From the NCBI RefSeq assembly GCF_007828045.1, contig NZ_VITN01000001.1, positions 434,001-498,000 on the forward strand: DNA of 64,000 bases. The letters are read 5' to 3'. The notes under the pieces are model-generated. The model had not been told where the DNA came from, made no database searches, and worked only from the letters and a program-made list of their open reading frames with translations. Below are positions 36,739 through 45,416 of the stretch, one piece after another. The position numbers and the translations under genes are program-made. Every line of letters starts with the position of its first letter. Position 1 is the first letter of the stretch. This stretch comes from Nitrospirillum amazonense (GTDB lineage Bacteria; Pseudomonadota; Alphaproteobacteria; Azospirillales; Azospirillaceae).

Positions 36739-37383
36739 ATGATTCGCACAATCATCTTCGACCTGGATAATTGCCTGGCCCCGGCCGATGGCGTCGGCGT
36801 GACCTTCATGCGGCCGGTGTTCGACGCCATCACAGCGGCCAATGCCGGAACCCTGGGCCAGGACGCCCTGGACGCCGCCTTCGCCGATATCTGGCGCCAT
36901 CCCCTGGATTGGGTCAGCCGGATGCACGGCTTCAGCCCCGCCATGCACCAGGCCGCCTGGGCGGCGACGGCGGGGTTGGAGGTGACGGGCGCCATGGCCG
37001 ACTATGGCGACCTGCCCTTGTTGGCCGGGCTGGGCCTGCCGCTTTACCTTGTCACCTCCGGCTTTCGCCGCTTGCAGGAAAGCAAGGTGCGGGCGCTGGG
37101 CCTGGCACGCTATTTCCGGGGCGTGCATATCGACGCCATCGATGAGGCGGGACACCCGGGCAAGGCCGCGCTGTTCCGGATGCTGCTGGACCAGTCCGAC
37201 CTGCCGGCAGCCCACGCCCTGGTGGTGGGGGACAATCCGGAATCCGAAATCGCCGCCGGCAACAGCCTGGGCATGCCCACGGTCCAGAGTCTGCGCCCCG
37301 GCGTCGTCTGGGATGACCGGGCGCGGTTCCACATTCGCGATTTGCGCGACCTCAAGTTCCTTTTGAGCGCGCAAAACGATTAA
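36739..37383 (+). CDS. HAD-superfamily hydrolase (subfamily IA)
   Basis: The 214-residue protein opens with HAD motif I (FDLDNCLAP: two catalytic Asp), motif II threonine or serine in LVTSGFRRLQ, a lysine-like motif III near HPGKAALF and motif IV DNPESEIAAG. The cap position fits subfamily IA phosphatases such as nucleotidases. DLDNCL resembles pyrimidine 5'-nucleotidases, but the substrate is unknown. Lying between two phosphate transporters, it may free phosphate from organic esters for uptake. Confidence 0.8.
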   Translation: MIRTIIFDLDNCLAPADGVGVTFMRPVFDAITAANAGTLGQDALDAAFADIWRHPLDWVSRMHGFSPAMHQAAWAATAGLEVTGAMADYGDLPLLAGLGLPLYLVTSGFRRLQESKVRALGLARYFRGVHIDAIDEAGHPGKAALFRMLLDQSDLPAAHALVVGDNPESEIAAGNSLGMPTVQSLRPGVVWDDRARFHIRDLRDLKFLLSAQND

Positions 37384-37575
37384 AGGATTTATATGCCCTC
37401 TTGGCATTAAGGATTTGATCTGACACATTTTTTGGTTACCCTGTCGCTGGAGCCACCCCCTTATGGTTAAGGTGAATCGGCCATTTATTAACCAAATGGT
37501 GGGGCCTGCGACATAAAGTTGTCATGACTCACGCCGTAGGGTGCCGGACCTGCTTTTTCAAGAAGGACTGGCGCC
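37384..37575 (+). promoter_or_regulatory. A+T-rich leader of PiT copy 2 with inverted repeat
   Basis: TGGTTAA (37464-37470) pairs with TTAACCA (37488-37494) over a 17-base spacer, in a conspicuously A+T-rich stretch. It likely holds the promoter of the second transporter. No convincing Pho box (repeated CTGTCAT) was found; only single TGTCA-like hits (for example near 37521-37525) occur. Confidence 0.35.
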
Positions 37576-39165
37576 ATGGCGCATACGGAAGCCGTGAATT
37601 CACCTGTCGCAACCTCCGGCGGCCCGGCCGCGCGCTATGGGACTCTGTTGTTCCTGGCCCTGATGGCCGTGGGCCTGGGCTACATGGCGGTCAACCTGGT
37701 CAGCGACCTCAGCGGGGTCGACACCCGCTCCGTCCTGCCCTTCGTCCTTCTGGGCGTGGCGCTGCTGATCGCGCTGGGCTTCGAGTTCGTGAACGGCTTC
37801 CACGACACGGCCAACGCCGTGGCCACGGTGATCTACACCCACTCCCTGCCGGCCAACGTGGCGGTGGTGTGGTCCGGCCTGTGCAACTTCGCCGGCGTGC
37901 TGTTCTCCACCGGGGCGGTGGCCTTCGGCATCGTCTCGCTGCTGCCCGTGGAATTGATCCTGCAGGTGGGCAGCGACGCCGGCTTCGCCATGGTGTTCTC
38001 GCTGCTGATCGCGGCCATCATCTGGAACCTGGGCACCTGGTACCTGGGCCTGCCCTCCTCCAGCTCCCACACCCTGATCGGGTCCATCATCGGCGTCGGC
38101 CTGATGAACCAGCTGATGGCCACCTCCGGCACCGCGACCAGCGGCGTCGACTGGGGCCAGGCCACCAAGATCGGCTGGTCGCTGATTCTGTCGCCGCTGG
38201 TGGGCTTCCTCTGCTCCGCCGCGCTGCTGGTCATCATGCGCACGCTGATCAAGGACAAGAAGCTGTTCACGGCGCCGGAGGGCAACAAGGCCCCGCCGTC
38301 CTGGATCCGCGGCCTGCTGGTGCTCACCTGCTCCGGCGTCAGCTTCGCCCACGGCTCCAACGACGGGCAGAAGGGCATGGGCCTGATCATGCTGATCCTG
38401 ATCGGCACGGTGCCCACCGCCTACGCCCTGAACCGCGCCGTCACCATCCATGACACCCCGGCCTACATCGCCACCTTCGATCGCGCTGGCGATGTGCTGA
38501 GCCACTATGTAAAGGAAACCCCGGCCGATCCCCGCGCCGCGGTCGAGGACTTCGTCCGCAGCCGCCAGGTGACCGACAGCACCATGGGCGGCATCCATGA
38601 CCTGACCGCCAGCGTCGCCGACCAGATCCGCGCTTATGGCTCGGTCGATCAGGTGCCGCAGGAAAAGGTGCGCAACGTCCGCAACGACATCTACCTGTCG
38701 GCCGAGGCCCTGCGCATCATCCAGAAGTCGGGCGCGCCAGCCATCGACGCCGCCGACCAGCCGGTGCTGAAGGAACTGCTGGGCCGCTACGACCACGCCA
38801 CCCGCTTCATCCCCACCTGGGTCAAGGTGGGCGTGGCCATCGCCCTGGGCCTGGGCACTATGGTGGGCTGGAAGCGCATCGTGGTGACGGTGGGCGAGAA
38901 GATCGGCAAGGAACACCTGACCTACGGCCAGGGCGCCTCCGCCGAGTTGGTGGCCATGGCCACCATCGGCGCCGCAGACGCCTTCGGCCTGCCGGTCAGC
39001 ACCACCCACGTCCTGTCGTCCGGCGTGGCCGGCACCATGGCGGCCAACGGCTCGGGGCTGCAGTGGTCCACGGTGCGCAACATGGCCATGGCTTGGGTGC
39101 TGACTCTGCCGGCCTCCATCGTCCTGGCCGGCAGCCTGTTCTGGCTGTTCCGGCACTTGTTTTAG
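37576..39165 (+). CDS. PiT-family inorganic phosphate transporter, copy 2
   Basis: The 529-residue paralogue of the gene at 35100-36707 has the same signatures (NGFHDTANAVATVIYT; FAHGSNDGQKGMG) and the same topology. It differs in the N-terminal 40 residues and in the cytoplasmic loop (DRAGDVLSHYVKETPADP; VRNVRNDIYLSAEAL). The last 100 residues are nearly identical to copy 1 also at DNA level. The duplication looks recent or maintained by gene conversion. It has its own A+T-rich promoter region. Confidence 0.9.
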   Translation: MAHTEAVNSPVATSGGPAARYGTLLFLALMAVGLGYMAVNLVSDLSGVDTRSVLPFVLLGVALLIALGFEFVNGFHDTANAVATVIYTHSLPANVAVVWSGLCNFAGVLFSTGAVAFGIVSLLPVELILQVGSDAGFAMVFSLLIAAIIWNLGTWYLGLPSSSSHTLIGSIIGVGLMNQLMATSGTATSGVDWGQATKIGWSLILSPLVGFLCSAALLVIMRTLIKDKKLFTAPEGNKAPPSWIRGLLVLTCSGVSFAHGSNDGQKGMGLIMLILIGTVPTAYALNRAVTIHDTPAYIATFDRAGDVLSHYVKETPADPRAAVEDFVRSRQVTDSTMGGIHDLTASVADQIRAYGSVDQVPQEKVRNVRNDIYLSAEALRIIQKSGAPAIDAADQPVLKELLGRYDHATRFIPTWVKVGVAIALGLGTMVGWKRIVVTVGEKIGKEHLTYGQGASAELVAMATIGAADAFGLPVSTTHVLSSGVAGTMAANGSGLQWSTVRNMAMAWVLTLPASIVLAGSLFWLFRHLF

Positions 39166-39168
39166 AGA

Positions 39169-39279
39169 GTACGCATCCGCGTACTTGTCCTCGATTTCCA
39201 GTCCGCCTTCGGCTCCCCAGAAATCTCCGGCGCCCGCAGTCGCGGGCTACAGCGGCACGAGACGCACTCTTGTGCCGCT
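39169..39279 (+). repeat. multi-hairpin intergenic element, copy A
   Basis: Three hairpins lie in order: GTACGC-ATCC-GCGTAC (39169-39184), GCCCGC-AGTC-GCGGGC (39232-39247) and AGCGGCACGAGA-N5-TCTTGTGCCGCT (39251-39279, one G-T pair). The first starts four bases after the PiT stop. Loops ATCC and AGTC recur in copy B at the same order and spacing, while the stem sequences differ. Confidence 0.65.
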
Positions 39280-39310
39280 GGTAGGGGGACGACCCAGCCA
39301 CCCAAGCGCC

Positions 39311-39334
39311 GGGGCGGTCCATCAGGGCCGCCCC
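39311..39334 (+). terminator. hairpin between copy A and the VOC gene
   Basis: GGGGCGG (39311-39317) pairs with CCGCCCC (39328-39334), with more pairing inside; TTCGCTTTT follows. It is plausible as a terminator for plus-strand transcripts of the PiT gene. Confidence 0.55.
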
Positions 39335-39346
39335 TTCGCTTTTGGC

Positions 39347-39820
39347 TCAGCCCTGGACGGCGCGGCGCAACACATTGATGTCCAGCTTGATCATCTCCTG
39401 CATGGCGGTCATCGCCCGGCGGGCGATGATGGGATCGGGGCTGGTGACCAGCTCGATGAATCCGGACGGCACCACCTGCCAGGTGACGCCGAACTGGTCC
39501 GTCAGCCAGCCGCAGGCGTGGGTTTTGCCGCCGTCGGCGGTCAGCACCTCCCAATAGCGGTCGACCTCCGCCTGATCGGCGCAGTCGATGACGAAAGAGA
39601 TGGCTTCGTTGATCTTCCAGTGGGGGCCGCCGTTCAGGGCGATGAAGGGCTTCCCATCCAGCTCGAACGCCACGCTCATGACCAGGCCGGCGGGGCGGGG
39701 GCCTGCCTCGCCGTAATGGCTGATGGTGGTGATGCGTGAATTGGGGAAGACGCTGACGTAAAAGCGGGCGGCGTCTTCCGCCTGGGTGTCGAACCACAGG
39801 AAGGGCGTGATGGTGGGCAT
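39347..39820 (-). CDS. VOC-superfamily (PhnB/3-demethylubiquinone-9-like) protein
   Basis: The 157-residue protein begins MPTITPFLWFDTQAEDAARFY and contains VFPNSRITTISHYGE and FIALNGGP, the pattern of the PhnB-type single-chain glyoxalase/bleomycin-resistance fold. It continues with DCADQAEVDRYW and CGWLTDQFGVTWQVVP. Metal ligands vary in this family and no specific substrate can be given. It stands alone next to hpnN on the same strand. Confidence 0.88.
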   Translation of the reverse strand: MPTITPFLWFDTQAEDAARFYVSVFPNSRITTISHYGEAGPRPAGLVMSVAFELDGKPFIALNGGPHWKINEAISFVIDCADQAEVDRYWEVLTADGGKTHACGWLTDQFGVTWQVVPSGFIELVTSPDPIIARRAMTAMQEMIKLDINVLRRAVQG

Positions 39821-39915
39821 GTCCTCGTCCTTTTTCTGGGGAAAGGCGCGAACCGACTATGCGCCTGTCCCCCAAGGACGGCCAGGCTGGGTGATGCCCG
39901 ACACCGCCGCCCGAA

Positions 39916-42534
39916 TTATTCCGCCGGCGTCTTGGGCGGGCCCAGCAGGGCCGGCAGGAACAGCAGCGCCGTGGCCAGGATGCTGGCCAGCGAGAACACC
40001 AGCAGCTCGCCCATGCTGGCCGTGCCGGGGTGGTGGCTGGTCCACAGGCTGCCGAAGGCGGTGCCGGTGGTCAGGGCCGACAGGATGGTGGCGCGGGTTA
40101 GGCTGGAGGTCAGCGGGTTGGTCTGCCCCTGCCGCCAGGCCATGACGTAATAGATGTTGAAGGCAGTGCCGATGCCGAACAGCAGGGGCAGGGCGATGAT
40201 GTTGGCGAAGTTGATGGGCTTGCCCGCCAGGATGGCTGCGGCCAGGGTCAGCAGCGACGCCAGGGCCAGGGGCGCCAGGGTCTTCAGCACGTCGCCCGCG
40301 TTGCGCAGGGTAACGGCCAGCAGGATGGTCACCAGGATCACCGCCAGGATGCCCGCCTGAAGGAAGGCGTGGATGATGGTGGCGCTGCTTTCCTGGATGC
40401 TGATGGGCGTGCCGGTGGCGTCGGGGGCGATGGTGCGCACCGCCTTCACGAAGCGCTTCAGCACCCGGTTGTCGTTGCTGTCGCCCTTGGGGAAGACGGA
40501 GATGCGGGCGTGGCCGTCCGCCGCCACCCAGTCGCGCTTCAGATCCTCCGGCAGGTCCTTGAAGGTCACGGGCGCGGCCTGCAGACTGTCGTTCACCTGT
40601 GCCAGCATGGTCTGAAGCCCAGGCTCCACCGCCTTCTGGAACAGGGGCACCACCTTTTCCGCCGGGGCGGCCAGGGCCCCTTCCAGCGCCTTCTTGAACC
40701 GCAGGGCGGAGGCGCCGGCCGGGCTGGCGGCGTCGGGGTTAAGCTTGTCCAGGGCGGCGACGATGCCGGTCATGGACTGGCGCACGTCCTCGATGCTGGG
40801 GGCGGGGCGCACGTCGGTGGGCGCCAGGCTGGGGCCGATCAGCGACGCGGCGTCGGAGATGGCCGCCATCTTGGCGTCCTGGTCGGTGGGGATGTAGTCG
40901 CTAAGGGTGATGGCCTGCGCCACCTCCGGCAGCTTGGACAGCTTGTCGGCCAGGGCCCGCGCCTCATCCTCCGACTTGGCCAGCACGTCGATGGTGTTGG
41001 GTGTGAACAGCGGGTCCTTCATCAGCTCCAGCACCACCGACACCGCCTCCGTCTTGGGGCTGCGCAGGTTCAGCGGGTTGAAGTCGAAGGACAGGCGCGG
41101 CAGCAGGGCGGCGCAGGCCACGGCCAGCACGGCACCGGCACCCAGCACCCAGCGGCGGCGGGTCAGCACCAGGCGGTCCAGGGGCGCCAACGCCTTGTAT
41201 CCCACCTCCACTTGCTCTCCCTTGGGGCGCAGCAGCATCAGCAGGGCTGGCAGGAAGGTGACGGACAGCAGGAAGGCGACACCCATGCCCACGCCGGCGA
41301 TGATGCCCAGCTGCGACACGCCGCGGTAATCGGTGGGCAGGAAGGCCAGGAAGCCGGCGGCGGTGGCAGCCGCCGCGATGGTCAGGCCCCGGCCGACGCC
41401 GCGCCCTGCGGCGGTCAGGGCCTCGGCCAGGTCGTCATGGGCCAGCCGGTCGGCGCGATAGCGGACGGAGAACTGGATGCCGAAGTCCACGCCCAGGCCC
41501 ACGAACAGCACGGTAAAGGCGATGGACAGCAGGTTAAAGGGGCCGGTGGCGATCAGGCCGAAGGCGGCGGTGGCGGCCAGGCCGATGACCACGGTTAGCA
41601 GGATGGCGCCCACCATGCGGAAGGACTTCACCGCCAGCCACAGCAGCACCAGCACGGCGATGCCCGTCAGGCCGCCGTTGAAGGCCGCTCCTTCGCCCAG
41701 GGTGCCGAACTCCTCATCCGCCATAGGCACCTCGCCCGTCAGGCGGACCCGGATGCCGTTTTCCGGCGTCAGGCCCAAATCCTTGGCGGTGGCGCGGATG
41801 GCGTCGGACGCCATGGCGCCCGGCTGCAGGTCATTGAAGTCCAGGACCGGCTGCACCAGGATGAAACGGCGCAGTTCCATGGGGTTGGGGGGCTGGCCGG
41901 ACACCAGGCCGCGCCAGTTCAGGGGCACCATCTTCCCTTGCGTCGCCGCCTCCAGGGTGCCGGACAGGGCGTCGAAGGGGCGCTGAAGATCCTCCAGCTT
42001 GGCCTGGCCATAGCTGACGCCCTGCAGGTAAGTGCCCAGGGTGTCCAGCAGGCCACGCGCCGACGGGTCGGCCGCCAGCGGGCCCAACAGGGGCTGCGCC
42101 TGGATCAGCGACTGCATGGTGGACTGCACCTCCTCCGCGGGCAGCAGCATCAGGCCTTCGCGGTCGAAATAGGGGCCGCCATCGGGGCGGAAGACGTTGC
42201 GCACCACGTCGGTGCGCTTGCGCAGGGCGTCGGCCAGCAGGCGGGTGGCGCGCTCCGCCAGTTCCGGTGTCACCCCGTCCACGACGATGGCGGTCTGCTG
42301 CACCTTCTGGGGATACAGCTTGTCGAAGGCGATTTCGCGCTGGCGCCAGATCAGCTGCGGCGACAGCAGCTTCACGGCGTCGGTGTCGATGGCGAAGTGG
42401 GTGGCGACGTGGAAGGCGGCCGCCCCCCCCAGCACCAGGCCGGCCAGCAGGGTCAGCTGCCAGCGCCGGCAGCAGGCACCCACCAGGGCGGCCACCCGGT
42501 CGTTAAGGCCCATTTTTCCGTCGGCGCGCGCCAT
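39916..42534 (-). CDS. hpnN: RND/MMPL hopanoid transporter HpnN
   Basis: The 872-residue protein has two sets of six helices with two large periplasmic loops (about 45-270 and 480-680), typical of MMPL-type RND. Diagnostic segments are ATHFAIDTDAVKLLS near the start, FVGLGVDFGIQFSVRYRADR and the second-half LPLLFGIGTAFNIYY. HpnN moves hopanoids to the outer membrane and is needed for normal envelope function. A GAGGA ribosome site precedes the start, but a perfect 12-bp hairpin lies only 26 bases upstream. Confidence 0.92.
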   Translation of the reverse strand: MARADGKMGLNDRVAALVGACCRRWQLTLLAGLVLGGAAAFHVATHFAIDTDAVKLLSPQLIWRQREIAFDKLYPQKVQQTAIVVDGVTPELAERATRLLADALRKRTDVVRNVFRPDGGPYFDREGLMLLPAEEVQSTMQSLIQAQPLLGPLAADPSARGLLDTLGTYLQGVSYGQAKLEDLQRPFDALSGTLEAATQGKMVPLNWRGLVSGQPPNPMELRRFILVQPVLDFNDLQPGAMASDAIRATAKDLGLTPENGIRVRLTGEVPMADEEFGTLGEGAAFNGGLTGIAVLVLLWLAVKSFRMVGAILLTVVIGLAATAAFGLIATGPFNLLSIAFTVLFVGLGVDFGIQFSVRYRADRLAHDDLAEALTAAGRGVGRGLTIAAAATAAGFLAFLPTDYRGVSQLGIIAGVGMGVAFLLSVTFLPALLMLLRPKGEQVEVGYKALAPLDRLVLTRRRWVLGAGAVLAVACAALLPRLSFDFNPLNLRSPKTEAVSVVLELMKDPLFTPNTIDVLAKSEDEARALADKLSKLPEVAQAITLSDYIPTDQDAKMAAISDAASLIGPSLAPTDVRPAPSIEDVRQSMTGIVAALDKLNPDAASPAGASALRFKKALEGALAAPAEKVVPLFQKAVEPGLQTMLAQVNDSLQAAPVTFKDLPEDLKRDWVAADGHARISVFPKGDSNDNRVLKRFVKAVRTIAPDATGTPISIQESSATIIHAFLQAGILAVILVTILLAVTLRNAGDVLKTLAPLALASLLTLAAAILAGKPINFANIIALPLLFGIGTAFNIYYVMAWRQGQTNPLTSSLTRATILSALTTGTAFGSLWTSHHPGTASMGELLVFSLASILATALLFLPALLGPPKTPAE

Positions 42535-42560
42535 GTTCGCTTCCTCGCTCCCTATGTGAA

Positions 42561-42588
42561 AACGGGCGCCGGTCTCCCGGCGCCCGTT
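42561..42588 (-). terminator. 12-bp stem-loop between copD and hpnN
   Basis: AACGGGCGCCGG (42561-42572) is the exact complement of CCGGCGCCCGTT (42577-42588), loop TCTC. On the minus strand four T follow, then the hpnN ribosome site. It ends the copCD transcript or acts as an attenuator for hpnN. Confidence 0.75.
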
Positions 42589-42617
42589 CCCAGATCATCA
42601 ACGCCAAGGCCTTGATA

Positions 42618-44276
42618 TCAGGCCTCGCGGTAGGCCAGCAACAACAGGCCGACCAGGACGAAGCAGGTGGGCCATATCCAGCCGGCCCAGCGGGCGTCGC
42701 GGCCGCTGCCCCGGATCTGCATCCAGCGGGCCGCACCCGCCGCCACGCCCAGCACCGCCAGGAACAGGTGGCTAAGCTCGATCAGCAGCTGTTCCTTGAT
42801 GTTGCTGATGGCGTGGTTGTGGGTCAGCAGCAGGTCGCCACCCACGGTGGTTAGCACGGGGAAGACCAGGGCCAGGGCCTGGTTCTTCCACCGTCCGGTG
42901 CGCACGCCCCATTCGAAAACGGTGAAGGCGACGATCAGCACGACGAAGGTGCGGTGCTGCACCACCTCCGGATCACGGAAGCTGTCCCAGAAGCCGACAT
43001 TGCCCATGGGCCAGGTTTCCGGATCCGACCGCAGGAACAGGAAGCCCGCCAGGATCAGGAACAACAGCGGCCAGTGCTTGGCCCAGCGCACGCCCGCCCG
43101 CTCCAGCAGGGCGAACAGGCCCACCAGCAACACCACCAGGCCCGCCCAGTGGTGGTTGTATTCCGACCAGGCGATGTCGTCGGCGTTGCGGGGCGGCAGC
43201 TCGCCGGCGCCGGGCACGAAGGCCTGCGGCCGGTTGCTGGCTTGCTGGTCGCGCCATTCCTTGTCCAGCTTCTCCTGCAGGGCCGGAATGGCCAAGCTGT
43301 CGTGGCTGGGGCTTTCCAGGCGCGGCGGGATGACGGGGGTCATGCGCTCCACCACCTCGGCCCAGGTGGCGCGGTCGTCCGTCAGGTCGCTGGCCGGCGG
43401 CTGCGAGGTGATGGAACCGGCCGCCAGCAGGATGGCGATGGCGAAGGCGATCTCAACCTCCACGAAGCGGCGCACGCGGGTCAGGCTTTCGCCCTGGCCG
43501 GCGGCGAAGCGGCGGATGGTGCGGAAGTTGCCCAGGCCCAGCAGCAGCAGGATGCCCAGCATGACGCCCTTGGTCACCGCCATGGCGCCGTAGGCCGTGC
43601 CGTAGAAGCCCTGCAGGCCGCCGATGAAGCCGATGCTGATGCCGATGGCGCCCAGCACGATCAGGATGACGCCGGTGATGGACATCAGGCTGTAGCGCTG
43701 GCCGATGGCCGCCCCCTCGTCGCGCGACTGGGCCTGGCCCAGCGACGACAGGAAGGCCGGCAGGCCGCCCAGCCACAGGCCGGCGCCCAGGATGTGCGAG
43801 AAGGTGGCCAGCAGCATCCACACCCGCTCACCCGGCCGGGCGGCGGCGTGGCTGGTGGCCAATGAGGCGACCAGCATCACCAGGGCCAGGGCCGTCAGCA
43901 CGGCGACGCGCGGGCGGGTCATGTGGCCGCGCGCCACCACCACGATGGCGATGGCCGCCAGGACCTGGACGATGCCGGCCTCGATGAAGAAGGCGCCCGC
44001 GACCTGCAGCACCGGCATTTCCAGCGTGCCGGACAGCACCAGGGCGTTCAGCGTCAGCGAGGACAGGGTGGCGATGACCGTGGCGATGCCGCCCCAGCGG
44101 GCGTAGCGGGCGCCCGCCTCGGCCACCGCGTCGGCGGACAGCTTCAGCTGGGGCGCCAGCGGCAGGGCCAGGCAGGTCAGGAACAGCACGCTGCCGAAGG
44201 CCATGGTCATGGCCACCAGGTTGATGCCGTTCAGGACGACGGTCAGGTAACCGAAAATGTCGACAAGGGTATCCAC
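42618..44276 (-). CDS. copD: CopD-domain copper-resistance membrane protein with C-terminal extension
   Basis: The 552-residue protein has an N-terminal copper-resistance D domain (about 1-300, eight helices, with SHILGAGLWLGGLPAFL and GRYSLMS-like loops). A second membrane half (about 350-552) carries WSEYNHHWAGLVVLLVG, TVGGDLLLTHNHAIS and histidine-containing helices. CopD family proteins of usual size are about 300 residues; the extension is an additional module. It presumably moves copper across the inner membrane together with CopC, 16 bases upstream. Confidence 0.8.
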   Translation of the reverse strand: MDTLVDIFGYLTVVLNGINLVAMTMAFGSVLFLTCLALPLAPQLKLSADAVAEAGARYARWGGIATVIATLSSLTLNALVLSGTLEMPVLQVAGAFFIEAGIVQVLAAIAIVVVARGHMTRPRVAVLTALALVMLVASLATSHAAARPGERVWMLLATFSHILGAGLWLGGLPAFLSSLGQAQSRDEGAAIGQRYSLMSITGVILIVLGAIGISIGFIGGLQGFYGTAYGAMAVTKGVMLGILLLLGLGNFRTIRRFAAGQGESLTRVRRFVEVEIAFAIAILLAAGSITSQPPASDLTDDRATWAEVVERMTPVIPPRLESPSHDSLAIPALQEKLDKEWRDQQASNRPQAFVPGAGELPPRNADDIAWSEYNHHWAGLVVLLVGLFALLERAGVRWAKHWPLLFLILAGFLFLRSDPETWPMGNVGFWDSFRDPEVVQHRTFVVLIVAFTVFEWGVRTGRWKNQALALVFPVLTTVGGDLLLTHNHAISNIKEQLLIELSHLFLAVLGVAAGAARWMQIRGSGRDARWAGWIWPTCFVLVGLLLLAYREA

Positions 44277-44292
44277 GTGCGGCAGGCCCCGA

Positions 44293-44706
44293 TTACGGCT
44301 GGGTTACGGTGAACGGGATGTCGCCGCGGGTGGTATGCCCGTCCACGGCCAGCACCTGCCAGCGCAGCTTGTAGCTGCCGGTGAAGGGTAGGGTGACCTG
44401 GCCCACCAGCGTTTCGTCATCCGGGCTTTCGGACAGGGTCACCGGCACCTCGGTCTTGTCGGCGGCGATGACGGTCAGCTTGGACCGCGCGCGGTCGATT
44501 CGGCTGTTGAAATGCACCTTCAGGACGTTGCCGCCCACGCCCAGCGTGTCGTTCACCTTGGGATTGCTGTCAATGACGATGGCGTGGGCCTGGGCTGCCG
44601 CCGGGACCAGCAGGGGCGCCAGCGCGGCGCCCGCCAGGGCCGCCAGGCCCAGGAACAGGAAGGGGCGGCGGGTGGGGCGGGAAACGGGGGGCCGTACGGT
44701 CGACAC
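44293..44706 (-). CDS. copC: CopC periplasmic copper-binding protein
   Basis: The only start with a ribosome site (GGAG at 44717-44720 reading as CTCC) is the GTG at 44706, giving 137 residues with a twin-helix signal peptide ending AQA. The mature protein begins HAIVIDSNPKVNDTL: the N-terminal histidine is the Cu(II) ligand of CopC, and the second site includes DGHTTRGDIPFTV near the C-terminus. It delivers copper to CopD, encoded 16 bases downstream. The ATG-less upstream extension is filler. Confidence 0.88.
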   Translation of the reverse strand: MSTVRPPVSRPTRRPFLFLGLAALAGAALAPLLVPAAAQAHAIVIDSNPKVNDTLGVGGNVLKVHFNSRIDRARSKLTVIAADKTEVPVTLSESPDDETLVGQVTLPFTGSYKLRWQVLAVDGHTTRGDIPFTVTQP

Positions 44707-45416
44707 GGGGGGTGTTCTCCTCTGGGAACCACGAAAACAGGGGCGCGTCCGGCGGTCGCCCGCGTTCGAAAGGGGCGGGGCCGTCGGGCTGGGGCGGGTT
44801 GGCCACTGCCGGGGCCGGTCCGCTTGCGTCAGGCGACGTTCTACGGGGTCGGCGTCGGACGCGACAGGGTCTATGTCAATTCTTTCCGCCATCGTTCCGG
44901 CTGCGGCGACGGAGATCAAGCATCATGCATAGCGCATCTGGGTCGCATTTGGGGCTGTGAAGGTTGCGCTGCGCGTGACGTTTTGTTGCATATGCGTTGT
45001 CGGCCCATACGCTATCACTGGGGAAAGGGCTGCATCACCCCGTATAGCTTTCCCACCGGAAGATGTTTGCGTTTTCTGTCTACTAAAGATGCCGTTAGCT
45101 AAGGTCTAGGCCCCCCGTTGCCGCGATGCCACACGTGAAGCGCAGATCGCTCAAGCAATCGCCACGCATTGGCACGCGTTAAATTTTGTGCAAGTCTGGC
45201 CTGACCATAGGGCGGTGGCGGATTCGATTGGCACGGGTATCTATCGCCGGTGTTCGATCGAGGCGGGGGGTCGGTTTTACCATCCGTAGCCAATATGGAC
45301 CTGGCGGACCCTGTCCGGCGGGGGACAGTTGGTATCGCTAACATGTTCAAGTGGGGTGCCCCGGCGGGTCCGTTAAGGACGATGGACTTGGGGTAGCCTT
45401 CCAGGGGTTTTCCGCA
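44707..45416. other. long divergent intergenic region copC/ispH, no gene seen
   Basis: About 710 bases separate copC (minus) from ispH (plus). The strand-specific open frames crossing it have no family resemblance and no good ribosome sites. Stretches around 44990-45100 and 45180-45300 are less G+C-rich and may hold promoters. I do not see a tRNA, a terminator or a known riboswitch fold. Confidence 0.4.

Noticed and set aside
37384-37575. possible Pho box before PiT copy 2
   Set aside because: Only isolated TGTCA-like words occur, not two direct repeats with correct spacing.
42535-42560. match of GCTTCCTCGCTCC upstream of hpnN to the spacer of the hairpin elements
   Set aside because: Only about 13 bases match, without the neighbouring hairpins, and they form the hpnN ribosome site; chance is likely.
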